From the NCBI GenBank assembly GCA_023374045.1, contig CM041776.1:352035636-352099635 (forward strand): a stretch of DNA of 64,000 nt, read 5' to 3'. The position numbers were made by a program, and so were the translations under genes. Positions within the stretch are counted from its first letter, which is position 1, and each line of letters begins with the position of its first letter. Below are positions 12,432 to 22,920 of the stretch, one piece after another. This DNA is from Limonium bicolor. Its lineage: Eukaryota; Streptophyta; Magnoliopsida; Caryophyllales; Plumbaginaceae. The notes under the pieces were generated by a model that had not been told where the DNA came from, made no database searches, and saw only the letters and a list, made by a program, of their open reading frames with translations.

Positions 12432-13878
12432 TCACTCCTCCTGCAACGCAATCCCCCTCAACACTTGAACCAACTCCTCCAACCCCTTAGCAGAACTCCC
12501 ACCTTCCCCAACCACTTCAAACGCTTTCCTTTTCAACTCCATCGCTTTTCTCTTCTCCACCACTTCACTCCCCATCATCGTCTCCCTTATCACTCTCCCC
12601 ATCTCACAAACCTCCGGCACCGCATCCGCTCCCTCACACACAAGCACACCAAAACCAATCTCTTCTACCACCAACCTCGCATTCAGAAACTGATCCGCTT
12701 CCATTGGCCAAGCCAGTATCATGACACCAGCTACCACCGCTTCCATCACTGAATTCCACCCACAATGACTCAAAAACCCTCCAACAGCTTTATGTCCCAG
12801 TATCTCCTCCTGCGCTGCCCACCCTCTCACCACAACTCCCCTACCTGCCACCCTTGACTCAAACCCCTCCGGTACCGGTTCACTCCCCGGTGCCGATCTC
12901 GCTACCCAGACGAACCGCGCACCACTTTTCTCCAAAGCGGTAGCTAGCGAATTTGATTGCTGCTCTGTTAGCCACTTTTGACTCCCGAATGATACGTATA
13001 GAACTGACCCGTCTGTGATTCGTCAAGAAACCGGAACAGTGGCTCGTTTTTAGTAACAGAGTTAGTATCTGGTGTCGCACGTTTCAAACCTCCAGATGTT
13101 AACGACAAACTTAAACTGATCGGACCGACTGCAAAAATCGGGTTTTTATTGTTATTATTACCAATCATTAAGTGATTCAAGTAGTCACTCTCTAACTCCC
13201 ACCACGAATTGAAAATACACCCCGAACAAGCTAGATTCGCTAGCATCCCGTCCTTCACAACTCCGTGACGGGATTCGATTCCACACAGAGCTTGAACATC
13301 GACGGAAGCTGTGAGTACTTCAACTCCGGTGAATACGGGAGATCAATCAACTTAACAACTTCCTGATCCTTGTACTTCCCGACATCAGCGAACAGTTGGT
13401 TGAGTACACAGATCAAGAATGCGCGACAAGAGAAGAATCGGTAATTCGGGATCCCGTTGCAGAGTTTAGCAGCGAGATGGTTTATCCAGCCGAGGAAGAA
13501 ATCTGAGATGATAGCTTGAGGTGGGTCAGGATGGGTGTTAAACCAGTTAATGATAGGGGTTTGAAGAGCAGAGAGGGCGGTGATCATGACTGGATTACCG
13601 TGATTACCCAAATCTTTGATGTTCTCGACGCCAGGTGGGATGAGTGGGTGGGATGGGAATGGGAGGACTAGGGTTTGGATTGATGGGTGAGTGGTGAGGA
13701 GTGGGGTTAGTAATGGGAGGTTTTTTGGGGTTACTAGGATGGTGATTTTGAATCCGTGGAGAGAGAGTTGGCTTGTTAAGTCGAGGAGGGCTAGCATGTG
13801 GCCTTGGGCTGGGTATGGGATTATTAAGATGTGGGTGGCGGTGGTGGTGGAGAGTGGGGTTGCTACTGCTGCTGCCAT
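12432..13878 (-). pseudogene. UGT89-like UDP-glycosyltransferase, broken by two single-base frameshifts
   Basis: Family 1 glycosyltransferases move a sugar from a UDP-sugar to small acceptors such as flavonoids or phenolics in the cytosol. The frame starts at ATG 13878. PYPAQGHM holds the expected catalytic His (residue 27) and IISDFF the partner Asp (126). The PSPG donor box is complete at 12690-12821: 44 residues from WAAQ, with HCGWNS, to EADQ; a terminal Gln is usual for UDP-glucose users. Wording such as LVTPKNLPLL, LPFPSHP and VLYVSFGSQ resembles the UGT89 group. The frame breaks near 13258 and near 13012, each consistent with one missing base. Allowing for both, length is 482 codons plus stop (normal), with no intron and no other stop. 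Either a very young pseudogene or assembly indels. Donor and acceptor are inferred, not proven. Confidence 0.85.
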
Positions 13879-14231
13879 GGTGGTGTGAAGTGGAGAAGAA
13901 GATGAGGGATCGACTTGGGGAAATGATGGGAAAGGGGAGTAGGATGACTACTAGTAGTAACAACTTGGATGGAGCTTAGGAGGCAAAACGGGTTCACGGG
14001 TCATGGAACGGAGATGGTGGTGGGACCAGAGGACAGCCATGAAATTGAAATCAGGTGAAGATCTGGTTTGATTCGATTCTAGCTTTTTGCTCATTTGTCC
14101 ACTATTACAAGTTTTAGGCTTTTGCATTTGATTCGACAGCATGTCCATTTTGATATTTTCACATTATCGTTTTTATAGAAGTTTTTGGCATATCACAACA
14201 AACTTTTGAAATTGACGGATACCACAAACTA
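13879..14231. other. 5' flank of the UGT locus
   Basis: This stretch upstream of the - strand start codon should hold the 5' UTR and core promoter. No TATA box at a convincing distance was recognised. Overlapping frames on both strands here are Ser/Pro-rich shadows without domain resemblance. A MITE begins at 14232, about 350 bp upstream of the start codon. Confidence 0.4.
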
Positions 14232-14781
14232 AGGGTGTTCATAACAGGTTAATTGGTTTTTCGGTTAATTGGATTGTTGGTTAGTCAAATTTGATAACCG
14301 TAACTGGTTCATTTATAAGCGGTTAATCGGGACCGGTTAACCGTCGGTTTTGGTGCGGTTTTACCGGTTTAACGGTTAACCGAAATGATAGAGATTTATG
14401 TTTTTTTCTTATAATTAGTAAACAATGTACGGTTTTTCCGGTTTTGGTGCCATATTTAACCAGTTAACCGCCGATTTTGATAAGATTTTATTGGTTTTGG
14501 TATAATTCTAACTATTAACTATATAATTATATATTTATTTTTGGTAAATCTAATAATTAACCATATAGTTTTATACTTATACTAAAAAAATTAATAAATT
14601 AAATGCTTAAACGGTTTTTTCAATTAACCGGATTCGTCAAAATCAATAACTGTAACCGGAACCGGGAAGCTAAACGGTTCGGTTAACCGAACCGACAAAC
14701 GAATTTGGTTAACCGGGTTTCCAGTTTCAGTTTCACCGGTTTCGGTTCGGTTTGACGGTTCCGGTTTTGCATGAACACCCC
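14232..14781. mobile_element. MITE with [A/G]GGGTGTTCAT termini, rich in GGTTAACCG
   Basis: The 550 bp element begins AGGGTGTTCAT and ends ATGAACACCCC, flanked by TA on each side. Its body consists of GGTTAACCGG-like blocks that can pair with each other over much of the element. TA duplication and short inverted ends fit a Tc1/mariner- or Harbinger-like miniature element; superfamily uncertain. It sits in the upstream region of the UGT locus and could influence its promoter, which is inference only. Confidence 0.6.
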
Positions 14782-15046
14782 TACCACAAACGTATAATGG
14801 ATGTTGAATCATCCACTAACCAAGAGTTTAAAAATGACAATTTTGTCCATGGTTTAACTTTTTTTTTTATAGTTTTTAGGGTACATGATAGCATATTTTA
14901 ATATTAAAGTTTATAGCATGCTACAAAAACTTTAAAACTCATGGGATACTATAAATAACGATCGATCATTATATTCTAACATCTATATTCCAAACGGTAT
15001 TTTTTTTCTCTCCCTTCTTTGAACCGTTATTTTTGTCATTCATGAT
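14782..15046. other. Intergenic, nothing recognised
   Basis: AT-rich sequence with poly-T and poly-A runs. It contains phrases similar to ones near 16860-17040 (GGTATCCTATGAA / GGGATACTATAAA types) but no gene, clear repeat boundary or RNA gene. Confidence 0.3.
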
Positions 15047-15595
15047 TTTTTTTTTTGATAATTTAGGTTTATCTGTCATTTATTTAAAATAAGTTCCTGG
15101 TAAACCAGAGGGATGGTATAAAATTGGGCCTCATTAAAACCCCACAAAGTAAAACCCATTTGGAAAATGCCTAGTGAGGAAAAAGAGTACCCACCATCCA
15201 AGTAGTCTAAGACACGGAACAAAGGAAAACTACCGCTATTAATAGCACCTTACAAGTACTCTTTCAAAGAGAACACGATAATAAAACGTTCACAAGATAA
15301 GGGAAGGTCCTTCCACCATGTTTTTGCCCATTTCCAGACTCCAAGCTTTATTCTAGTTAATGTTAAATCCGCCGAGAAGCGTTCCTGTTGAAAGATGAGA
15401 TTATTTCTCGCTTTCCACACATGGTAGACACCATAGCATAACGTGGATCTCCAAATCCGCCTCGCCTTGCTGCCTAGGGGAACCGAAAACCACTCATTAT
15501 ATGTCTCCCCTGCAGTCGCTCGTATAGTGATCTGGACATTCCACCATAGTTGTAAACCGTCCCAGATCCCTCATTCATGATCTTATTTAAAGTCA
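15047..15595 (-). mobile_element. LINE relic, 3' end (C-terminal zinc-knuckle region and 3' UTR)
   Basis: On the - strand the sequence encodes a degraded L1-like ORF2 C-terminus (WWNVQITIRATAGE, then RRIWRSTLCYGVYHVWKARN), followed by a 3' UTR and a terminal A-run at 15047-15056. A related relic lies at 22304-22920, where the aligned protein reads WWNVPFAF then RKIWKTTFCYGVSGIWKA. Plant LINEs carry this WxxW/ARN segment after the reverse-transcriptase zinc knuckle. It is 5'-truncated and inactive. Confidence 0.7.
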
Positions 15596-17040
15596 ACTAG
15601 TATCCTGAGAACCAGAGAACTTGCAAATAGGGGTCAAGTGCGAAAGAAAGAAGGGATGGGACTAATGCTGATTCCCATGAACAATCAAAACCCTCTACTA
15701 TTGTTGGAACGTTGAACATCATTACTTGTTCATCGTCTGCCGCAGTGAAACAAGGAAGAAAGAGACAAAGAAAAAGCAAAAAGGATGGACAATGAGGTTC
15801 TTAGAAGAATATGCTATTTTATTTTCAGTATTTTGGTGTTGTTGTTGTTTTTGTTAAGTTTTTTTAGATTTTGGATAGATTAGATAGGTGTTACTATACA
15901 ACACTTTTTTTATACAAGTGTTGGGTTTTGAAGATATGGGCATGGGTGCTTTTTTTGTTTTTGTAAATGATATATTTTTGGACTTTGAACATATTAGTCA
16001 GGTGTGGCTACACCTTTTTGGTACAACTGTTGAGTTTTGCAAATATGGGCATGGGTACCCTTTTTGGTTTTGGACAAACTAGATATAGACTTGTGAATGT
16101 GGTGTGGGTTTGTTATGCATTGTATGTGCATCTGTTGTTAGATGTAATAAATGTTAAATATGTAAGCACTTATGCAATGAAATTGCTATGAAATAATCTA
16201 AATTTCTAATGTTGTAGTTGTCTTAAATAACAATGATGTTGTCATATTTTATTGCATGGTTGCCTAAACTATAAACATCAATTGCTACCTTGCAGGTGAT
16301 ATTAAGTTACATCTTTCAAATATAGATTGATGTTGCATGCAAAACAACACTGCTTCGTGTTGGCCTTTTGTTCTTTCAATTCCGTTTTAACTCCTTTTGT
16401 ATGATGTTCAAGCTTGATTCTAGCATCAACCATTGCTGTTGAGGGGAGTGAGAATGCGAATAATCAACATTTGAATATTGATTGTGGTTGTATGAGTATG
16501 AGGCTAATAATCAAGCTTATCTTCTAGAGTGGGGGTCATATGTATCTTGCATATCAGGTGCCCACCTTTGGAAGAAGTCACACACCCAACAATTGTAGTA
16601 GAATCTTCCAACAAATCTTTGATTGCGTGAAAGGTTCAGCTGTGCTGGTGCACCACACTTGCAGCGTATGGTTTGAAAGAATTATTTGATTTATATTGTA
16701 AACATGATTTGAGATATGTATGATGAAACCATGAGTGTTTGTGCATAGATACAACCACTTCAACGGTTTAAATATGACTGAAAATGACAAAAGTAGCCAT
16801 AGGAAAAAAGAAGAGAAAAAAAATTACCAATATAATATAGTTGTTAGAGCATTCTAACCATTATATGGGGTATCCTATGAATTTTTTTTTTGTTGTGGTA
16901 TCCTATAAACCTTAAAATAAAAGTATGGTATCCTGGGAACTGCAAACTATAAGCAAAGATTGAACCAGGGGAAAACATTGTTTTTTCACACCTTTGATGG
17001 ATGATTTAACGTTTGTTATAGGTTTATGGTATCCCATGTA
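15596..17040. other. Unassigned intergenic sequence with a degenerate ~125 bp duplication
   Basis: No gene is recognised. From about 15860 to 16080 two diverged tandem copies can be aligned: each has AGATAGGTGTTACTATACAAC- or AGTCAGGTGTGGCTACACCT-like sequence, then GGGTTTTGAAGATATGGGCATGGGT. Both form short stems between GTGTxxC and its complement. Overlapping frames on either strand (for example 15888-16191) arise from this duplication and show no domain. Confidence 0.4.
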
Positions 17041-17617
17041 GAGCTGCCCCAAAAATTTCGAAATTACGGTATCCGACCGAAACCAAAGTGAACCGTACCT
17101 GCTTTTAGGTTAACCGTATTGGCTCATGCGGTATGGTTAACCGAACCTTGTAATTGACCGGTTTCAGTTTCGATAACAGTATAGAATTTTTCATAACGGT
17201 TAACCGATTATATAAACAATGAAAATTTTCAAATATTAATGTTCACGTTATATAATAATTAATGTTAGCCATTGAGGGAATATAAATATAATTATATATT
17301 TTTATTACATGTATTTTATTTGTTACTCATGATATAAGTGAATGATCAATGTTGTGCTATAATATTAATGGTATGGGTCTCATCAATAAAAAAAATGATA
17401 CGTTAACGGAAAAAATCTAACTGAATAAAAGGTTAACCGGTCTAAACGGAATGGTACTGAATTAAACAGTTAACCAAATCCGGTTAACCGATTTATATGA
17501 AATGGTAATGAAAATACGGTTAACCTACCATGGGCAACCCTAAATTCACAATGATCCAGTTAACCGATTTAAATGAAATGGTAATGGAAATACGGTTAAC
17601 CTACCATGGGCAACCCT
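17041..17617. mobile_element. MITE-like GGTTAACCG-rich element with a duplicated end
   Basis: Left edge GAGCTGCCCC and right edge GGGCAACCC are imperfect inverted ends. The interior carries repeated GGTTAACCG motifs like the element at 14232. The right ~65 bp (GTTAACCGATTTATATGAAA through ACCATGGGCAACCCTAAATTC-type sequence) is tandemly duplicated, the copies starting near 17482 and 17558. No coding potential. Confidence 0.5.
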
Positions 17618-18143
17618 AAATTCCCACATTGTGAAAGTTTTTGTGCTCCAAAAACTCTTTTTTTTTAAACGTAGTATTGCGTGAGTTAGTAAAGTTTTTT
17701 ATGATATCAATGAATTTCCTAAATAAAGAGAATATATGAAAGTCATTCCTTCTTGCCTACAAGTATATGTAGCTATCTTTGACTATATTTATAATTATAC
17801 ATAGTATACTAAGCTTATTGTACAGTTTAAGAAGTTAGTATGTACATCTGGTAAAATTTCAGTAATATCAGAATTCAGTGTATAACTTTACATATATATC
17901 CGTACAACTTTTACTTACTAACTGTACAACGTTTATAACACAATGTACATATATGTAGCCATCTATAACTACATTAATTTTTACCTTGGCCGTCAGTGTA
18001 GATTTATAAATCTCAACGTTTTTGATCCGGCCCAATCAGCTGAAGACAGTTAATCCCAGACCGGCCAGGCCGTGTGAACAAGTCCATTAGTAATCCAAGC
18101 CCACTACTTGATTAGAATTGTCAAGGAAATGTTAACTCACCAA
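17618..18143. other. Intergenic, nothing recognised
   Basis: Moderately AT-rich with no credible frame. Short phrases such as CAACTTTTACTTACTAACTG and ATGTACATATATGTAGCC/ACAAGTATATGTAGCTA recur but give no clear element boundaries. Confidence 0.3.
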
Positions 18144-19559
18144 TTTTTTTTTAAAAAAAGGGGAAATTTCATGTAATGCCATTATATTTTTGGCTAATTC
18201 ATGAAATACCACTAAAAAAAGTCATGAAATGACATTATATTTTTAAAAAAGGTCTTAAAATGCCACTATAGATAGAGAAAAAGACAAAAATACCCCTACT
18301 AGTTAACAAAGTACTTTTAAAATTCATAAAATGCCCCTAAGTGTTAAAATTAACAAAAAAAATTAATAAAAATATCAAAATACAATAAAAATATAAAAAA
18401 TAATCAAAAATTAAAAAATATAAAAATAATAAAAAATTTAAAAAAAAAAAAATTTAAAAAAATTTAAAAAAAAATAAAAATGAAAAATCATTAAATACTA
18501 AAAAATAAATATTTCATTTGTTAAAATTTATTCAATACCATAAAAAGAATATTGAGTTCTAAACAAATAACTTATACCAAATTTTCTACCAATTTAATAC
18601 CATAATTTATACCAAATAAGTACCATAATTTTTATCATACATTTTTTAATTATTATTTGCTATCAATTTAGATTACTTATTTCTTAAAGTAAATAATTTT
18701 TTTATATTGCTAATAAAATTTGAAAACTAAAATCCTAATAAATTGCATATTATTATTATGAAAATGTTTTATTTAACATTTCAAACAAGTTTTACTATTA
18801 ATATTGTATGTTATATATATATGTTCTCAGTCACTCTATTTCCAATAAAATTAATATATATAGAAATTTTAGTTTTTAAAATTTATTAGCAATATAAAAA
18901 AATTATTTACTCAGAAGAAATAAATAATCTAAATTGATAGAAAATAATAATTAAAAAATATATAATAAAAATTTTGGTACTTATTTAGTATAAATTATGG
19001 TAATATATTGGTAAAAAAATTAGTATAAATTATTTGTTTAGAACTCTATATTCTTTTTATGGTATAGAATAAATTTTAAAAAATGATTTTTTTAATATTT
19101 AATGATATTTTAATTTTTTTTCAATTTTGTTAATTTTGTTAATTTTTTAGTTTTTTTAATTTTTTCAATTTTTTTAATTTTTTTTAATTTTTTTTAATTT
19201 TTTAACTTTTTAATTTTTTAATTTTTAATTTTTTTCAATTTTCAATTTTTTTATTTTTTTATTTAATTTTTTAGTTTTTTTATTTTTTATTTTTTATTTT
19301 TTCAATTTTTAATATTTTTATTGTATTTTGATATTTTGATATTAATTTTTCTTAATTTTTAACACTTAGGGGCATTTTATGAACTTTAAAAATACTTTGT
19401 TAACTAGTAGGGATATTTTTATCTTTTTTCTATCTATAGTGACATTTTATGTACTTTTCAAAAAATATAGTAATATTTAGTGACTTTCTTTTTTTAATGG
19501 CATTTTATAAATTAGCCAAAAATATAGTGCATTTCATGAAATTTCCCAAAAAAAAAAAA
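18144..19559. mobile_element. Large AT-rich Mutator-like foldback MITE
   Basis: This 1.4 kb element has long inverted arms: T-run, GGGAAATTTCATG, then GCCATTATATTTTTGGCTAA at the left, with the mirrored set at the right. The inner arms share AACACTTAGGGGCATTTTATG. The centre is almost pure A/T. It is flanked by the direct repeat AACTCACCAA (18134-18143) and AACTCACCGA (19560-19569), nine of ten matching. That fits the 9-10 bp duplications of Mutator-like elements. No transposase. Confidence 0.75.
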
Positions 19560-19569
19560 AACTCACCGA

Positions 19570-20076
19570 TTTCATACAGCTGTAAATAATTTGGAAATAT
19601 GGTATATCCCTTTTTTTTTCGAAAACAGGTATATTCTTTTGTATTGACAACTACATTACCAAATTAGAGACTCGTTTTTTCTTGGTATATCAGATAATAT
19701 ATTTAGATTACGTAACTCACTGGAATCACATACAAAAAAATAAAATAGCCAGAATAAAAATATCCACAAATACACCAAAAGAAACCAGAATCCAAAATTA
19801 AAAGTATATCGAAACAACCATATATGTATTTTATAACCGTAGGTCCAAAATTTTCTCCACACACCGAATAACTTGAAACAAGTTATACTAGTAGTTTACA
19901 ATGCCTATAAGATAGAAATTAAATCTAAGCGGCAAAATTTAACTCAAGCATTTTTGACATAAGTATAATTAGTTAGAGCACTCATAATAAACCCATACAA
20001 AACAAGTGGGAGAAGGAGTAATAGTAATTTGAAAACTCGATGATTATGATGATGAAGAAGCACAAGTCTAGCTCGT
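19570..20076. other. 3' flank of the RGF/GLV gene
   Basis: No independent gene is recognised. The part nearest 20077 should be the 3' UTR of the - strand peptide gene. A 68-codon Trp/Phe-rich frame at 19656-19862 (-) lacks any signature and is treated as chance. Confidence 0.35.
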
Positions 20077-21398
20077 TTAATTGTGGTGTGGTGGGTGATG
20101 TGATGGGTATGAATAATCAGCATAACCTATCAGAGATTCAACTTCAGGCTGCTGTTTCGTTGTCCTCTTCTTCATCCTCCTCTCAATATTACTAACTGGG
20201 ATCATCCTTTTTGTACTTACTTCTTCTTTCATCAAAGTGTTGGTTGATAGTTTTGGTATCCCTCTTTGACTATCTTGTTCAGCACTATCCATTTGGTTAA
20301 GTGTCTTCATTATTCTTCCTTTTGGCTGCCTGTTCTGGACTTCATTTCTACTGGTTGATTCTTTAGAAGTGGTCTCCTGGTTAAATGAAGCAGCAGATTT
20401 ATGATCTCTCTATATATACGTATAGAAATGACTTAAAATAAAGAGCATGCAGTGTAGATTTACTGAAAAAGGCGATAATGATTTGTTAATGTGGTGAATC
20501 TATTTTTTATTTTTTGGGACACCTTAAGACTTCAACTCATGACAAATGAGCTAAAACGTTGGCACTATCAACAAAAATTGGAATGTGGGAACTAAAATTG
20601 GAATATGTGAACTAAAATTTAACAAATTTTTCCTTGGGATTTCTAGCTAGAAGAAAATAACTAATACACGGCTACAATAATATTCTCTGCTAAAAACAAG
20701 AAAACGATTCATTCTAATTAGGATTACTACTACCACTAGGTCATTGGGAAACTGCATGGGCGCGCAATTGTTAACAATTTTTTGACTCAAAGAAATAATT
20801 AATAGTCCAAATTAAGTAGTGTGGGATCATTGAAAATCCTCAAATATTGAATTCATTACTAATTTCACTGTGATAAATGATGATCAAGACAACTAGAGAT
20901 CATTTATATAAAGCTACAGATTAATTAGCGCTATACTACACACTAGTCTGATATATAAAGTACATATGTCCATGGAACTCATAGAAAAGGATCAAAGTAA
21001 ATGGATATAAAGTAAACCGGGAATTTATTTATAATTGGATCGAGACAGTGAGAAGAGACGAAAAAAGAACGCACCTGTGCAAGAGAAGTCGTGGTAGTCT
21101 CCTCTTCTTGTGAAACCCTACTACTCTTATTATCATCTTTCTTTACTGATCCTATATATACATACAACGATTGACCAGATATATCAACTTAATTACATCA
21201 AATGAAGGTAAAGTCATAATTTTAGACATAACTAATAAATAAACAAGTGTGAATGCATGATATACAACATTATAATATCATACCATATAGTCGTGGAAGA
21301 AGAGTATCGGATGATGACGGCCTAGCATCGACAATGAAGAGAAACATCAAAAACAGGAACAAGTATGTTGTTCCTCCTAATTTCACCTTTGTGTTCAT
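20077..21398 (-). CDS. RGF/GOLVEN (CLEL) secreted peptide-hormone precursor, three exons
   Basis: RGF/GLV peptides are secreted, tyrosine-sulfated signals; known members act through leucine-rich-repeat receptor kinases in root meristem maintenance and gravitropism. Exons on the - strand are 21398-21284, 21151-21075 and 20409-20077. All introns are GT-AG and phases join cleanly, giving 174 residues. The N-terminus has a hydrophobic signal peptide (YLFLFLMFLFIVDA, about residues 11-24). The middle is Ser/Thr/Glu/Lys-rich and variable, as in the family. The extreme C-terminus is DYSYPSHHPPHHN followed at once by the stop: the Asp-Tyr sulfation site, hydroxylatable prolines and terminal His-Asn of the 13-residue mature hormone. 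Basic stretch ERRMKKRTTK lies upstream. It differs from the well-known RGF1 form (DYSNPGHHPPRHN) at three positions. The exact orthologue is not assigned. Confidence 0.9.
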
Positions 21399-21584
21399 CT
21401 CTCCTCCTTCCTTCCTTACTATTGAAGATATATGCTAAAGTGAGATGATACTATATATTACTCGTATACAGCCGCTAATGAGAATAACGAGCAAGATCGT
21501 ATAGCTTACTGAAATGGACTGACTGGCAGACAGACTGATATATATTCTATGTGGAGCTCAAACAAAGAAGAAGAAGATTGATCT

Positions 21585-21593
21585 CTTTTTATA
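21585..21593 (-). promoter_or_regulatory. Probable TATA box of the RGF/GLV gene
   Basis: On the - strand the sequence reads TATAAAAAG, about 190 bp upstream of the start codon. This would place transcription start near 21560 and give a ~160 bp leader rich in GAAG/CTTC. The position is plausible for a plant promoter. No upstream regulatory motif is claimed. Confidence 0.5.
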
Positions 21594-21599
21594 TCCGTA

Positions 21600-22303
21600 T
21601 AACTTTCTTCATGCAACTAACGGAACACAGTTTTGGGTTCTCACTCAGTTCAATGGGATTAGAATGAAAGTAGGTTTTTTGGGTTCTCCTCACCTTACCT
21701 CTTTCATAACTATATATTTCTTTAAAAATATAAACTATATAGTATGTATATTTTAAACCAATACAGTACTATTATATATGACAATTAATGGAGGAAAGTA
21801 AATACATGAAAACCCAGATGGTTAAATTGCAATTGCATCGTGGAACGGAGAAAAATGGTTTGGCTGGCTGGCTACATGGTTTGGTTGTATTAGCACCTTA
21901 AAGATCGATATGGTGGTCTCTGCATCAGTCTTCGTGTCAAACCCATGTGTCTAATGTCCAATTACCGATGATATACTCGTTTGATGTAAATCACGAGGTT
22001 AATTTCTACTAAAAAAAAAGAGGGGACAAGAAAAGTTTTAACTCCGACAAATGGGAAACTATACCAACTTTATGATCAACGTTTGTTTGTTCATCGAAAT
22101 TATAAAGATCGAAAGTTACTAGTAGTTAGCTACTAATCCCTCGTATTTGGATCAAAGATATTTATCTACTAACTTCATGGTATTCAGCTTACAATCCTTC
22201 TAACTAATGTAGAATAGTTATTTGTTGAACTACTTGTTTCTTTAGGTATACCTTAAGGTTGTAACTTGTTAGTTTATCTTATAACTAAAAAGAAGTAATG
22301 TAT
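21600..22303. other. Upstream region of the RGF/GLV gene
   Basis: AT-rich with no credible frame. It probably holds the distal promoter of the - strand peptide gene. No repeat or RNA gene was recognised. It ends at the A-tail of the LINE relic starting near 22304. Confidence 0.35.
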
Positions 22304-22920
22304 ATATTTTTGATAATTAGTTATTGTATTAAGAGGATACATGGGCATCAAAATGCACCTCATTAAAACCACCTTAGACAAAACCCAATGGAAAAAAGCA
22401 CTAAGATGAAAAAAGAGTACCCGCCCAATTAATGTTCAGTTACAACCTAGAATCAAGACTACACCACATCCTGATATTCTATGACTCTGTAGGCGTACTA
22501 CCTTAGGTTAAATAACCGCCAACTCCAAATGCCTGACCCTTGCTCCACTTACAACTTTAAAGCACTCTCAAGTCTTCCTTTAAATCTCCTGAGTTAATAA
22601 GCTGCTCACATGCCATTCGCAACTCCTTCCATCATCACTTCGTCCACATCCAAGTGTTGAATTTAATGATTCTGGCCACATTATTGACTGAGAACAAATT
22701 ACTTCTAAACACCATGTTGCTTTCCAAATGCCACTTACCCCATAGCAGAAGGTTGTTTTCCAAATTTTTCTTGCTTTACGGTTCATAGGCCAAGCAAACC
22801 AATACTGATAAATCTCCTGCGCACTAGGTTTGAAGGCAAATGGTACATTCCACCACCTTAGCAACAAACACCAGATGGTCACAACACCCTCTGCTAACAA
22901 GATAATTGTAGGGTAAAGAA
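22304..22920 (-). mobile_element. LINE relic, 3' end, related to 15047-15595
   Basis: The - strand encodes a degraded L1-like ORF2 tail (LRWWNVPFAFKPSAQEI, then RKARKIWKTTFCYG at about 22745-22860), followed by a 3' UTR with ATTAAAACCACC-like wording shared with the relic at 15047. The terminal oligo-A is weak, near 22304. The 5' side is cut at 22920/22921 by the start of a solo LTR. Inactive. Confidence 0.65.

Noticed and set aside
13604..14148. Pro/Ser- and Gly/Trp-rich frames overlapping the UGT start
   Set aside because: They are antisense or out-of-frame shadows of the UGT coding sequence and its 5' flank.
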